Below, one piece after another: positions 25,138 through 41,284 of a stretch of DNA of 64,000 bases. Every line of letters begins with the position of its first letter. The first letter of the stretch is position 1. The stretch lies in NCBI RefSeq assembly GCF_937616625.2, contig NC_065570.1, forward strand, positions 72,505,665-72,569,664. Direction: 5' to 3'. The translations under genes were made by a program, and so were the position numbers. The notes under the pieces were generated by a model. That model had not been told where the DNA came from. It saw only the letters and a list, made by a program, of their open reading frames with translations, and did no database searches. Origin of the DNA: Mercurialis annua. Lineage: Eukaryota > Streptophyta > Magnoliopsida > Malpighiales > Euphorbiaceae.

Positions 25138-25863
25138 ATGGAAGCAATTTTTGCAGCAGCAGATCACCATCATCATCAATCAATCTCTCCTTACAAGCAG
25201 CAAATCAAGAACCCATCGAAGAGAAACAATAATATTTCTCGAGGTTTCATTTCAAGATCCGCTGAGAATTCACCTCCGCCAATCAACAACAGCATCTATG
25301 GAGGCGTTTTATTTTCTGCTCCGCCGTCTCTTTCTAATTTCTCACCCTATTATCCGTTAGGGCTTTATCCAAACCCACAGCAAAATTTTCATCATAAACA
25401 ACCGCCTCTTCTTCCTCTTCCCATCTCAAGATCTCACAGCTCGCTTCCGTCTCCAACCCGAAACGTTTCTTACTCTCCAAATAGAAAAACAAACCGTCCC
25501 AAATATCAGTCTCTCCCTTTAAATAAACCGAAACAGCCTCCCATGATCACCGAATTAAAACGAGATTTAAAACCATCTACCAATAAAATTTCTTCCACTA
25601 CTGTTCCATTAGGACCAAACCCTAATATGTTATCCAAAAATGTTTCTAAAGGTGTTGATATTAATAATAATCTTGGTGTCAGAGATTGGGATCAGTTTAC
25701 AGGCTCTTCAGTTTATACAATATCTCCACCACCCAGTAGCTTACCTATGCCTAAGTTTTCAGTCAGGCCAAAAACTCTCAGTTGCACTGCAGAAGCTGCC
25801 GCGACAGACGCCGGAGCAACTGACAATCTCAGGCGACTTCTACGACTCCGTTCAATTAATTGA
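25138..25863 (+). CDS. Proline-rich protein with PNRC/EDC-like short motif
   Basis: Intronless gene for a 241-residue, Ser/Pro/Asn-rich, largely disordered protein. The only compact element is near the C-terminus: FTGSSVYTISPPPSSLPMPKF at about 187-207. This matches the pattern of the proline-rich nuclear receptor coactivator (PNRC) motif, (Y/F)xGxxFxxxPxPSxLPxP, which in animal PNRC2 and yeast Edc1/2 binds the decapping activator DCP1. The tail NLRRLLRL (230-237) is a short amphipathic basic helix. The telo-box immediately before the ATG is common in genes for translation and growth. Function as a decapping cofactor is inference; no enzyme domain, signal peptide or membrane segment is present. 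The frame, the ATG context and the conserved-looking motif support a real gene. Confidence 0.8.
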   Translation: MEAIFAAADHHHHQSISPYKQQIKNPSKRNNNISRGFISRSAENSPPPINNSIYGGVLFSAPPSLSNFSPYYPLGLYPNPQQNFHHKQPPLLPLPISRSHSSLPSPTRNVSYSPNRKTNRPKYQSLPLNKPKQPPMITELKRDLKPSTNKISSTTVPLGPNPNMLSKNVSKGVDINNNLGVRDWDQFTGSSVYTISPPPSSLPMPKFSVRPKTLSCTAEAAATDAGATDNLRRLLRLRSIN

Positions 25864-27141
25864 ATAACTTCAGTTGATAATATGAAGGATCCTGTGTGAA
25901 TATTAATGGTGGAAAGTCGGTTGGCTCGTAATGTCTTTAACTTTTTTTTCTTGTTTTTAGTGAGTGAGTGGAGATTAAGTTGGTGAACACTTTACCTGTG
26001 ATTTTTTGAGTTAGGGGGTGCACAAATTAGCCAACTTCAAAGCAGATTAAAGAATTATTCTGCTGGTCCATCTTTTGATAATTTCTTCAGTTTCTTGTTT
26101 TTTTTCTACGTTGATTTTAAATAAATATAGTAAGGTTTTCTCAAGTTGAAATAATGATTCTGATATGTTTATTTATGTTTTAAAAACAATTCTGAATTTC
26201 TGATGAATTTATCCTGTACTAATTGGATTTTTTTACATTTAATTTCCTGTTTGTCAAAGATTCTGAAACTTGTATTACAAAGGGGACATGTAGCTTAAAA
26301 ATTGGGAAAGATACGGATCAAACTTTATTTTCAGATTTGAGAATTATCCAATGAACATCTTGAACCAGAAACAAGAATAGATTAAAAGCAATAATGTACC
26401 ATTTTAAAAACTTAAGTATGCTATAATTTAATTCATTCGCCAAATAAAATGTCTGACATGACGGTTTCATATATTCTCTTCTGTATAAGGAAGGTCCATG
26501 AAAATAGATAAGTAAAACTGATAAATATTTGAGAGATGTAAATGAAATTTATAGACATTTTCCCCAACTACAGAAAAAACCTAAAATACTTTTTTTATAA
26601 AAATTAAAATATCCAATTTCTTCATTATATTATGTTAGATATGATTATTAGTTTTTCTTTTATAAATATTAGGAAAAAAGAGAAAACGGTAGCTGTAGCT
26701 AGAGCGAGCTTACAAAGTTTGTTGAAAAAGCAAACAAAAAAAAAGAATAAAAGTAAAAATTTACATATAAAACACAACTTTATAAAATTACTTTTATTTA
26801 AATAGAATAAATAATGCTTGGCCAATTAATCATATTAGATAAATTCTGATTAAATTAATATTACTTTGACAATTAATCATATTAGATAAATACAATAAAT
26901 TTGTATTTATTATATACTATAATTTTAGAAAAAGCCTATAACACATGATAATACTTGACATTTTCTCAAACATCAGCATTGCGAAATCATAGTCATTGAC
27001 TCATTAGGTACATGGATTGGGCTCAAGTGGGCCATTCAATTTCGCTTATGAAGGCCCATTCCATTCTGGGTCTGTTTTAGATAGTCATATCAAAACCTTT
27101 AACTAGCCTTGAAAAAAGAGAGCTATGAATTGGTTAGCTTG
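25864..27141. other. 3' flank of the proline-rich gene, intergenic
   Basis: Likely includes the 3' UTR in its first few hundred bases. No other gene or bounded element recognised; strongly AT-rich from about 26570. Confidence 0.4.
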
Positions 27142-27501
27142 CAATTAGCAAGGTTAAATATTTTTAGATCACCGAATTATAATATTTTTATAAAACGGTT
27201 ATCGAACTATAAAAATTATAAAATAATTACCGACCTATAGTATTATCATAAAAAGATCACCTAATTATAAAAAATTATAAAATAATTACTGAACTATAGT
27301 TATTTTATAACAAATTGGTTGTTTTTTTACAAAAATATTATCTTATTATACATATTTTTCTTATCCACATAATTAAGATAGTAATCCATTTATAAAAAAT
27401 AATACTCCAAGTATTTGTTTTATAACTTTTTATAGTTCGGTAATTGTTTTATAATCTATAATTCGGTAATCATTTAATAAAAACACTACCCCCAATTAGC
27501 A
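27142..27501. mobile_element. Mutator-type foldback MITE
   Basis: Element 27151-27492 between perfect 9-bp copies of caattagca (27142-27150 and 27493-27501). Both arms carry inverted repeats of accgaattata and aactataaaa words. Non-coding; lies about 500 bp upstream of the ABCB transporter start. Confidence 0.85.
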
Positions 27502-27993
27502 ATTTCATGACTCAATATATATATCATCTGAATGGTTGGCTTATTTGCAACATTCATAGTGCATTGTTGGATTGGATGTGGTTATGGACACTAAATCTTT
27601 CCATATACACAATAATCCAAGTCCAAAAGAAATCTAATGGCTACTGCTTTTACAGGAATGAATGACCCACCTCAATTAATAGCAATAGCAAGAAAAAGAA
27701 GAAGAATACAATACTTGCCACTTATTAAGTTGTTATTTTAATTTAATGAAAGAACACTGTGACTACGTTACTCCCTTCAGCACCAGTCCCTAATCTATAG
27801 CTATGAAGTACAAAAACTTACAGTAATGGAGCCGAATTGTTAGTTGGCCAGCTACTTAAATTCAACCAACTCCTACACATTTATTGGCGGGAATAGACTA
27901 CTCGTCCTCCATGGATTCTCCGTGATATACCTCTCATTTCTATGCTTCATTCTATAATTCTCTCTCTATTTGGAACCAGTCTCTGATCACGTT
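27502..27993 (+). promoter_or_regulatory. Promoter region of the ABCB gene with an E2F-type site
   Basis: Presumed promoter and leader of the transporter gene. The word TTGGCGGGAA at 27884-27893 fits the E2F consensus TTSSCGSSAA exactly, about 100 bp before the ATG. No other element could be placed with confidence. Confidence 0.4.
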
Positions 27994-30900
27994 ATGGATC
28001 AGAATTCTCCTCAAGAAATGGACCAATCGTCATCACAATCAAGCAAAACAACACCAAGTGTTTCCTTCTTTGGTTTATTCTCTGCTGCAGATAAAATTGA
28101 TTATCTCTTAATGTTTTTAGGAAGTGTGGGCGCATGTATTCATGGTGCTTCACTTCCTGTATTTCTCATCCTTTTCGGTCGCATGATTAATTCCCTCGGA
28201 AATTTAGCTGTGGATCCTCATAAAATGTCTTCACAAGTCTCCAAGGTATGTAATCAAATCAACACAGTGAAAATGAAGTGGTAACTGTTAATTTTTGCAT
28301 AAAAAAGCTAATGGTCATCTTCTGTTGCAGCATGCTTTGTATTTAGTGTATTTAGGGTTTGTGGTTTTTGTATCAGCTTGGATGGGTATGTTTCTTCATT
28401 TCCAACTTATTCCGGTTTGGATAATGTTGATTTCAGGGAGCAATTCTAGAAAATATGCTTGGTTTTACCGTTTCAGGTGTTGCATTTTGGATGCAAACTG
28501 GTGAGAGGCAAACTGCTCGTTTGCGTCTTAAATACCTTCAGTCGATTTTACGAAAGGATATGAATTATTTCGACACAGAAGCCAGAGATTCCAACATCAT
28601 ATTTCACATTTCTAGTGATGCAATACTAGTTCAAGACGCAATTGGTGACAAGGTAATTTTGAAAATTATCAGCTTGATTTCATTTATAAACAAAATTAAT
28701 TTCTATGTTTACATATCTTGATGCAGACAGGCCATGCTATTCGCTATCTTTCGCAATTTACTGTTGGATTTGCCATTGGATTTGCATATGTATGGCAGCT
28801 AACACTCCTCACATTGGCTGTGGTTCCACTGATAGCTCTTGCCGGTGGTGCTTACACAATAATCATGTCTACCTTATCAAAAAAAGGAGAGGCTGCTTAC
28901 GCTGAGGCTGCCAAGGTTGCAGAAGAGGTAGATTTAGCTTCTGAAACAAGGAAACTTTATATTTATAACATATTCTCGTAAAGAATATTGTTTCTCCCTT
29001 TTTGTTTCAAAAGTGTCTTGTTTAGCGTTTTTTGTTTCGATGTTGTTGTAGCTTATTGAGTGTATCTTCTATGCGTTAGGCTATATCGCAAATTCGGACT
29101 GTATACTCATTTGTAGGAGAGGCTAAAGCAATTGAAGCATACTCCAAGTCTCTTAAAAAAGCACTAAAATTAGGGAAGAAAAGTGGGGTTGCAAAAGGAG
29201 TTGGTGTTGGATTTACATATGGGCTATTGTTCTGTGCTTGGGCATTGCTTCTTTGGTATGCCAGCATTTTAGTCAGACATCACCACACAGATGGGGCAAA
29301 AGCATTTACAATGATCATCAATGTCATTTTCAGTGGATTGTAAGTGAACTAAATTAGTCTCAGATTCTGTTACATTTCCACCTGATCTGATAAATACAGA
29401 AATTTTATGTTTACAGTGCTCTCGGTCAAGCTGCTCCAAGCCTCGCCGCAATTGCCAAAGGCCGAGCTGCTGCTGCCAATATCATTCATATGATCAAAAC
29501 AGACACCACAACATCTAAAAGCGCGGAAGATGGTTTTATATTGCCAAAAGTAGATGGGAAAATTGAGTTCTGCGATGTCTTTTTTGCTTACCCCTCGCGA
29601 TCTAATATGGTTTTTGAAAATCTGAGCTTTTCAATAAGTACAGGGAAGACATTTGCAATTGTTGGTCCCAGTGGTTCAGGAAAGAGCACTGTTATATCAA
29701 TGGTTCAACGTTTTTATGAACCCAATTCAGGTATCTAAACAACCTTCAGATGCCATTTGTATTACAGAATTTCGCAACTTCCATTACTTAATTAGTGATG
29801 GTCAAATATAAAACTTGTGTAGTTTATGAACCAAAATTCACTAGGTAAAATACTATTGGATGGACATGATTTTAAGACTCTTCACTTGAAATGGCTGAGA
29901 GAACAGATGGGAATGGTCAGTCAGGAACCAGCATTATTCGCCACGACCATAGCCGATAATATTCTGTTGGGAAAAGAAGATGCAAGCTTAGATCAGGCCA
30001 TTGAAGCTGCAAAAGTTGCCAATGCGCATTCTTTCGTTCAACAACTGCCAGATGGCTATCAAACTCAGGTGTGTTCCATCCAAAGCCTCTCATAAAATAA
30101 TAAGACCTAGCTAAAAACACAAATCTAAGAACAAAATGGCTTGAAGAAATTCTTTGCTTTTGTGACATTTGATGGTTTGCTGAATTTAGGTAGGAGAAGG
30201 TGGAACTCAGCTTTCTGGGGGACAAAAGCAAAGAATTGCTATAGCAAGAGCAGTGGTGAGAAATCCAAAGATACTACTTCTAGATGAGGCTACTAGTGCA
30301 CTCGATTCAGAATCAGAGCTCGTTGTTCAGCAGGCCCTCGATAAAATCATGTCAAATCGGACTACAATTATTGTTGCACACCGGCTATCTACAATTCGAG
30401 ATGTTGATACTATCATTGTTTTGAAGAATGGTCAAGTTGCTGAGAGTGGGAGCCATTTGGACTTGTTATCTAAGGCAGGAGAGTATGCAAGTCTTGTGAG
30501 CTTGCAAATATCATCAGAACATTCGAAACATTCAAGTTCAATAGACAATTCCGAAACAGCAGGAAACTCTAGCTTTCGAGAACATGATTTTGAAAATCAA
30601 AACAATAAGGAGATACAGTCATTAAATGATGAAAGCATTGTCGCAGCCAACCGTGCTTCCACTCCATCGATTTGGGAATTACTAAAGCTAAATTCACCAG
30701 AGTGGCCTTATGCGGTACTTGGATCAGTAGGCGCCGTTTTGGCTGGCATGGAAGCTCCTATGTTTGCTCTTGGGATAACACATGTTTTGACTGCATTTTA
30801 CAATCCTGATGCTTCTGAAATGAAACACGAGATTCAAAGAGTAGCTCTGATTTTTGTTGGACTGGCCGTTATTACAATTCCTATATATCTTCTCCAACAT

Positions 30901-32588
30901 TACTTCTATACATTAATGGGAGAGCGTCTCACCTCTCGTGTGCGTTTATCGATGTTTTCAGGTTTCTTTCTGACTTGCTATACTTTTTAATAGGCATTTG
31001 AGATATTAATAATTTGACAACCTTATGAAACTATTTCCTACATAAACTGCAGCTATACTCTCCAATGAAATAGGGTGGTTTGATTTAGATGAGAATAATA
31101 TAGGCTCATTGACATCAACGTTAGCTGCTGACGCAACCTTGGTGCGGAGTGCTCTTGCTGACCGCCTCTCAACAATCGTGCAGAATGTAGCACTTACAGT
31201 GACAGCCTGTGTTATCGCCTTCACGTTGAGCTGGCGAGTAGCCTCTGTTGTTGTTGCCTCCTTCCCTCTGCTTGTTGGAGCTTCCGTAGCTGAGGTATGT
31301 TCTCGAAAACACCATGATTATTACTAAAAATGTTGATTCAATCTTAAATATTCTTATTGTCAATGATCTGCAGCAACTATTTCTCAAGGGGTTTGGAGGA
31401 GACTATCATGCTTACTCTAGAGCCACGTCCGTGGCACGAGAAGCACTCACGAATATTCGCACGGTGGCTGCATTTGGGTCTGAAGAACGAATCTCTTATC
31501 AGTTTTCCTCTGAACTAAACAAGCCAAACAAGCAAGCACTCTTACGAGGACATATTTCAGGTTTTGGCTATGGCTTTTCACAACTCTGTGCTTTCGGTTC
31601 CTACGCACTTGGCCTTTGGTACGCATCAATTCTGATCAGACACAGAGACTCGAATTTCGGGCAAGTCATGAAGTCTTTCATGGTTTTGATTATCACCGCA
31701 TTGTCTATAGCTGAAACGCTTGCTCTTACACCAGACATTGTGAAGGGTTCTCAGGCACTCGGATCGGTTTTCAGGATTCTCAATAGAAGAACAGTTATAG
31801 ATACTGATAATCCAACATCAAATATGGTAGCTGATGTTAAAGGAGATATTGATTTCAGGAATGTGAATTTCAAGTACCCTGCTAGACCTAACATTGCTAT
31901 TTTTCAGAATCTAAATCTTCAAATTCCTTCAGGCACAAGCCTAGCTATTGTGGGTCAAAGTGGATCAGGCAAGAGTACAATAATCGCCCTGGTACTCCGA
32001 TTCTACGATCCTATTTCCGGGGAAATTCTGATCGACGGATGCAATATAAAAGCCTTAAACCTGAAGTCACTCCGGGGAAAAATAGGACTAGTCCAACAAG
32101 AACCAGCATTATTCTCCACAACTATTTACGAAAACATCAAATATGGAAACGAAAACGCATCAGAAATTGAGATAATGAAAGCAGCAAAAGCAGCAAATGC
32201 TCATGGATTCATCAGCAGAATGCCTGAAGGGTACCAAACTGATGTGGGCGATAGAGGAATGCAATTATCAGGAGGACAGAAACAAAGAGTAGCCATTGCT
32301 AGAGCAATACTTAAAGACCCTTCAATTCTTCTTCTGGATGAAGCAACGAGTGCATTGGATACAGCATCAGAGAACCTGGTTCAAGAGGCTTTAGATAAAC
32401 TTATGCAAGGAAGAACAACTATTTTGGTAGCTCACAGGTTGTCGACAATTCGCGATGCCGGTAGTATTGCTGTACTGCAAAATGGGAGAGTATCTGAAAT
32501 TGGCAGCCATAAACAGCTGATTGGAAAACCTGATAGTATTTATAAGCAATTGGTTAGCCTACAACAAGATACAAGCTGCATTGAGTGA
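27994..32588 (+). CDS. ABCB14: ABCB (P-glycoprotein-type) full transporter, ABCB13/14-like
   Basis: Full-size ABC exporter of the plant ABCB13/14 clade; relatives move auxin or organic acids across the plasma membrane. Ten exons (27994-28245, 28331-28385, 28477-28652, 28727-28927, 29080-29339, 29417-29730, 29845-30068, 30190-30961, 31053-31294, 31374-32588) sum to 3711 nt, 1236 residues, against about 1245 for the Arabidopsis proteins. Order: TMD1, NBD1 with Walker [10 protein letters not shown] (~398), LSGGQKQR (~502) and Walker [13 protein letters not shown] (~524), a Ser-rich linker, TMD2, then NBD2 with GQSGSGKST (~1026), LSGGQKQR (~1130) and [12 protein letters not shown] (~1150). Both ATPase sites look intact. 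The start is the ATG at 27994; eight upstream in-frame codons begin with TTG and are not a plant start. A decayed hAT MITE begins at or near the stop codon. Confidence 0.94.
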
Positions 32589-32812
32589 TTAAACCAAACC
32601 CTAACCAAACCAACAAATTCCGATCGGTTATATTTTGGATATAAATAAATTTAGTTAAAATTTTAGTGTATATCAAACCAAATCAAAAAAGCGACTGCAC
32701 CAACTAGTTCAGTTCAGTTCGGTTTGAATTTTTTCAATTACTTAAAATTTTGGTATAGTTTTTTTAGAAAATAAGCACTATGTCATTTGGTTCAAATCGA
32801 ATGCATACCCGA
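32589..32812. mobile_element. Decayed hAT-type MITE in the ABCB 3' flank
   Basis: Dense aaccaaacc/ggttcggtt words. The right part (gcgactgcaccaactagttc ... tcaaatcgaatgcataccc) aligns in order with the intact element at 39476-39682. The left end is not resolved and may reach the ABCB stop codon. No target duplication recognised. Confidence 0.55.
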
Positions 32813-35330
32813 GTTATGATAGAAGTGATGCTTTTGAAAGAAATTTGAACATTTTGGTAAGGAATGAATGTAAATGCAATTTGTTGATATATTCAAGCAC
32901 TAATAAGGTATATTAATGGTATATTTTTTTCTAAACCTGATTTTGTTTATTTTTCAGCCTTTCCTAATTTTAACACAGCACAGATCGATTTGAGTGTGGG
33001 TTCTGATTTGATAAAGTGGGCTGCGACTTGAACAAATTGTTCAAATGGGCTAGAAAATTTCATCAATTTTAGTCAAGCTTGGTCCAGATTCCAGTTCAAA
33101 AATAGATAAATAAATAAAAATGAAGCAAATGGAGGCAGTGTAATAGAACTTTGTGTGCGTTAATTTAGGAAAAGTTTAGCTTTCTGACAATAGCAGGTGA
33201 AGAACGCTATTTGTATAAGTTAAACAAAAAGGACATAAAACATTAAATAGTAATGGAATCTCACCTATAACATTCAAACAATTTGATTAAGAAAGTTGTT
33301 AGATAGGTTTGGTGAGTCTAATCCTCTATAGTCTATGCCTAAAGAGCATGCACATGGGTTTGTAACACCTGTCCCATCTTCTTTAATTAACCACTTAAAC
33401 TATATGCTATAATTTTAATTCCTAATTAAGTATTTCTTAGTAGATAGAACAGAGATATCATATGAGATTTTCAAGGAAAAAATTGTGAAAATAATAGTAA
33501 TTTGGACGGTGGGTTATGTTATGATTGAGAGCATATGCATGAGATATTTGCAAATGAAAATCCCAATGATTGGTTTGCAGAAATATAGTACTAATTTGTA
33601 AGAGCTGGGCACGTCTTCAATATATTTATATTTCGCTTGTTTTAAACAAAAAGTTAAAGTTAATTAGTAGTAGTATTATATTCAATCAAACAATATGCCA
33701 TCCACGTTCATATAATGACATCCACATTTACCAAAGTAGCAATTTATCCTCTAAATTTAAATGAATAATTGATATATAAATTAATTTTATAGACAAATCA
33801 ATATTAAAATTAATAATTATGATCGATTAATTTTATTTTTGTAATTTGCCCATTCAACTTATAATACAGTTGTCCCTTTATTTAGCAATTTGCCACCCTA
33901 AACTTGTAAGTTAATTTAATAAAATTAAATGAATTGCCAATAATCATTAATTTTTAAACTAATTTGTTCACAAAGTTAATTTATATGTTAATTGCTTATT
34001 GTTTACGAATTGAAAGGTTAAATTGCTATTTAAGTCTTTATCTAATTACCTAAGTAGTTCAAATCAAAAAATAATACCTACTCTAATTGTGAATCTATAT
34101 AAACAATTCTACATGTTTAAAATTCAAATACATATATAAAATTATAACTAATTAGAAAATTGAAATATTAACCAGTGAAAATCTTATAATATTACAGTTT
34201 AACCGAATTATTATTTTTAAAATTTTTATAGTTTTTTTTATTCAAAGAGGTTGAACTAAATTTATAATTTTCAAAAAGAATCCAACAATACTAGCTTCTG
34301 ATTTTCAATTGAATTAGTTGAAATATGGTTGGTTTGATTCTTAAGAAACTGGGTAAATTTATAATTTAGTCACCTTCAACTCTTGTAATTAAATTAACAC
34401 TGCTTCTTCTATCTTAATTTAATTGAAAATATTATTTTTACACATTGTTTAAAGAAAATTATAGTTAATACAACACTAGCAATTTATTTACTATCCTCAT
34501 ATTAGATTAAAAATATGAGTCGTAATATTTTTTTTTTAAATTCGTTCTATACACATTAATTGAAAGGATAAAAGAAAAAAATTATCGTAGGAAAGTTATT
34601 ATATAAATGAAACTTGTCAAGTAAAATAGGACATTAAAAAGGAAATTGATGTAAATTAAATTGAAATGGAGGTTGAGGAAGTTTTGCCAAATGGGATGTG
34701 TTGGTTATCACCCTGGCTAAATGATTGTTCAGCCTATACTTGATCATCATTCATTACAGTTATAGTATTATTAGGTTTTAGTGACAGCTGATCTATTTTA
34801 CTTATTCCATTATTAACGTAATTATTTGGATTTGGGTGGAAAAAGGATAAAATTGGCAGCTAATTAATATTATTCATTGCAAGTAATTAGTCTTATCCCT
34901 TAAAACCCAAGAAATGTGTGTGGTCATAGCCATTGAGCTATTATATCTTGAGGAACAAGTCATGCAATTGAAATGGAATAAAGAGATTTGTGCATAGAAC
35001 TATATTTTTTATTTTTTAAATTAATTAAGAATAATATTTTATATTTTTTGGTGAATTAACTCCCAAATTGAATCATCGTGGTTTCTAAATTCCTTCATTT
35101 TATAAAATTTGAAAATTAATGATCTAAAAATAGAAAATATTATTTGTAATTAATTAAAATTATTAAATGTGAATTAAATGATTATGATAGTATAAATTTA
35201 GGAACCGAAATAACCTTTGCTGAATTGAAATGGACAAAGCATACATCAACCCTACAACTACTTTATGGGTTAAGCTTCACTTCACTTGAGTTGTGTGTTT
35301 TTAAAAGTAAATCAGAAGAGACATTGGTTA
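32813..35330. other. intergenic with a decayed foldback copy
   Basis: No gene recognised. About 33846-34042 contains words of the foldback family at 24166-24477 in the same order (aattgccaataatcatta, caaagttaattta, aattgctatttaagtcttta), so it is an eroded relative. The rest is AT-rich. Confidence 0.5.
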
Positions 35331-35654
35331 ATGTTTTTAGGCTAAACCTATTTTGTAGTCTCTAAATTATAAATTTTTTGTTCATTAGGTCCCTTAACTT
35401 CTATTTGACTTTTTCGGGTTCTTAAACTTTTATTTTTTGGTTCATCAGGTCCTTCAATTTTTATTTGTCTTTCTCAAGTCCCTAATTGTTTATTTTTTGG
35501 TTCATTGGGTCCTTAAATGGATCTTCGTTTAAGGACTTAATGAAGCAAAAAACAAAAGTTTAAAGACCTGATAAAGTCAAATAGAAGTTGAAGGACTTGA
35601 TGAACTAAAAAATTAAAGTTTAAGGATCTTAAAATAGATTTAGCCATGTTTTTA
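35331..35654. mobile_element. Mutator-type foldback MITE
   Basis: Element 35340-35645 (306 bp) between perfect 9-bp copies of atgttttta (35331-35339 and 35646-35654). Its ends, ggctaaacctattttg and the inverse of aaaatagatttagcc, match. The interior is a head-to-head array of ttcatcaggtccttcaa-like units, so the element folds back on itself. Non-coding. Confidence 0.92.
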
Positions 35655-36198
35655 ATCACAGTGTTGTGTAAATACTAAATAGACAGAAACCTATCAGTAA
35701 CGGCACTTTGAATGCTACCATTACTCATATTTATTGTCTGCACATTTCTGTTCCATCTTCACCATTTAATGCATTTCATTTAAAGCCACATCTCTAATCC
35801 ACCAATGCCACTTCAAGAATTACCATTCATTTCCTAGCAAGATTTAATATTTTATTTTATGAACTAAACTTAAATTAATACTTTGTCCTTGAATTTAAAT
35901 TAATACTTTGTCCATTAGTACTAGATGCTAGTAATTTCTTTTATCAATTGAAGAAGGGAAATTTTAGTTTTGTGAGAATATTTAATCTCACCAGCATAAT
36001 GATATATGGCGCACGCACCGTCTGAATTATAACTCATCGGTTTAGGTGTTAATATTTTAATTCATCGTGTTACTCCATCATCAAAAAAGTTTTGTTTGAT
36101 GAATAATTTTTCACGAAAAAAATGAAATTAGAGTAAAATTAAAATTAAAACGAGAAACAGAAAGGGAAAGAGAAAAACGAAGAGAATACGAATAAAAA
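35655..36198. other. intergenic
   Basis: No gene or bounded element recognised. Confidence 0.4.
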
Positions 36199-36725
36199 GT
36201 CATTCTAGCCCTTTAACATAGGCCTAATACTTTAAAAACTCCAACTTTTTAGCCCATTTTCAATCCTACCCTGACGTAAAAAACTGGTAATTTTTACCAT
36301 ATTTCGCATTATATCGTTTCAATTGTACCTCAATTATCTATTTTTGTCAAATTTTTTTACTTAAATGATGAAAGCATTAAATTAACTAAGTTTAAAGATA
36401 AAAGTAAATTTATTTTCATTCAAAAAAATACAAATAAGTCCTTTATTTTTAAAAACTAACTAAAAATCATAATCAAATTAAAACTAATTTAAATTTTTAA
36501 TTAATTTAACTAAATATAAGTAAATTTTAAACATATACAATTAATAGATGCTAGACATGGAGAACGTTTTTGAATTTTTCCAAATGAAAAAGACGTTAAT
36601 TTAATATTTATAGTACAATTGAAAAAAAAATTGACCAGTTTTCAATGTCATGATAGGATCGAAAATAGACTAAAAAGTCGGGGGGTTTTAAGGCATTAGC
36701 CTTTGACATATGAGCTGGGATAATA
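36199..36725. mobile_element. Foldback MITE, ends approximate
   Basis: The outer ~110 bp on each side are inverted copies: ctttttagcccattttcaatc on the left pairs with the inverse of gatcgaaaatagactaaaaag on the right. No clear flanking duplication was found, so the boundaries are approximate and the superfamily is unassigned. Confidence 0.65.
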
Positions 36726-39847
<3,122 letters not shown>

Positions 39848-41284
39848 TGATCTAGGCCTAGGTTCGACAACGAGAAGCTTCCCTTTCAGCCACTCACTCA
39901 CTGCAGTCAATTATCGCGTTGTTTCCTTTTAATTTTATGCCCTCGTGAAGAAGCAGGACCACCTTGTTGTATAGTCTTGACTGACATTTTAGGAAGTTTC
40001 TTTGGAAGCATCAGATTGTTTGTTTCTTAATCTCATGATCTGTAATTGTACTGTATTTTCTTGTCGAATATCAACATTTGTATCTGTATTCTTGTGTCTA
40101 AATTTGTTTCATGTATTAACCGTATTTGTTGTAGTTCCCTACTTTTAGAGAACTGTTATTGGTCCAATTGATGTTCTAGGTGCTGCATTTTAGATGTTAT
40201 TACCTCGAAAATCATTCTGCCAATTATTTATTCTATTTACTACATGAAGGCAGGTGGTGGTTGCCCCTTGAAATTCGCAAAAAATGTCTTAATGTTCTAA
40301 CCAAGTTAGGGCTTCTCCAATTTTACAGTATTTTTTTGTAAAGCACCAAATTTTAGTGTTAAATATACTCTAATCAAAAACCAATTTTAAGAGTTAAATA
40401 TACTAATTATATCATATTTTTGGTGCTAAGTTGGAATTTAACCAATGCCAAATCAAATTTGTCGTGATAATGTAGTCACATTAAAATATATTTTGTTTAA
40501 TAAGTTTAGAATTTATATCTTCCTTTTTAAGCTATTTATTACTCATAGGAAGTTTCAATGGAATAAATTCTAGTAAGAAATTTAACAATACAAATATAGT
40601 AATAATAAGAAACTTAATTGAATATATTATAAAAGAAAATGACAATACAAATATCAAAAATTACAAATTCAAATATTCTTAATATATACAAATATAGTAA
40701 TAATAATAAAATAGATTAGCAAATGATATACAAATATAGTAATAATAAGAAACTAAATTAGCAAATGAAATACAAATATCTAACTTAAGATAAATAAATA
40801 AACTAAGAAAAATAGTAGCAACAGTTGAGAGAAATAACACTATATAATTCTTCATTGAACAATCCAACATGAAATGCAAATCATACACAAGAAATGGAAG
40901 GAACGACAATTGACAGAAACGTCAGAACATCAAACTAGAGATAGAGCCTATACACCATTCACAGTCCACAACAATCAACCAATTATTTTCCCAGGCTACT
41001 GACATAAAAACGAACAGAGTTGCACAACTCTCGAATCTCGAATAAGCCTGGATCAGTCGACCGAATCAAAAACAATTTGCAGTTTTAAATTAGAGAAATA
41101 ATACCTTTAGCGCCTTTTTTCAAATCCAAACACTTTCTTGCTTGTACTCGCATAAAGTAGGTGAAGATTTGAAAGACTGCAGCAGAACATCACATTAAGG
41201 AAGACCAGTGATTCGATTCTCCAGTAAAAATCAAAACCATTAGTTTCATCGCTCACCTTTTAGACACCCCGCTTCAAACACAAC
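39848..41284. other. intergenic between convergent ROP and VPS35 genes
   Basis: The 3' flanks of two convergent genes. The ROP 3' UTR probably covers the first 250 bases or so. About 40310-40445 resembles one half of a MITE (gggcttctccaattt ... tttggtgctaagttgg) with no paired end. No further gene. Confidence 0.45.
40589..40790. repeat. Short minisatellite, about three units
   Basis: The word acaaatatagtaataata recurs at about 40590, 40687 and 40730, with related atacaaatatc words between, and the second and third units share flanking agcaaatgatata/agcaaatgaaata. This is a small local duplication. Confidence 0.55.

Noticed and set aside
27970..27993. Earlier in-frame start for the ABCB gene
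   Set aside because: The first codon there is TTG; the first ATG in frame is at 27994 and matches family N-termini.
35340..36725. CRISPR-like repeat array
   Set aside because: The repeated words are inverted halves of foldback MITEs in a plant genome, not evenly spaced direct repeats.
40310..40445. MITE in the ROP/VPS35 spacer
   Set aside because: Only one end-like half is visible and no paired terminus or duplication was found.
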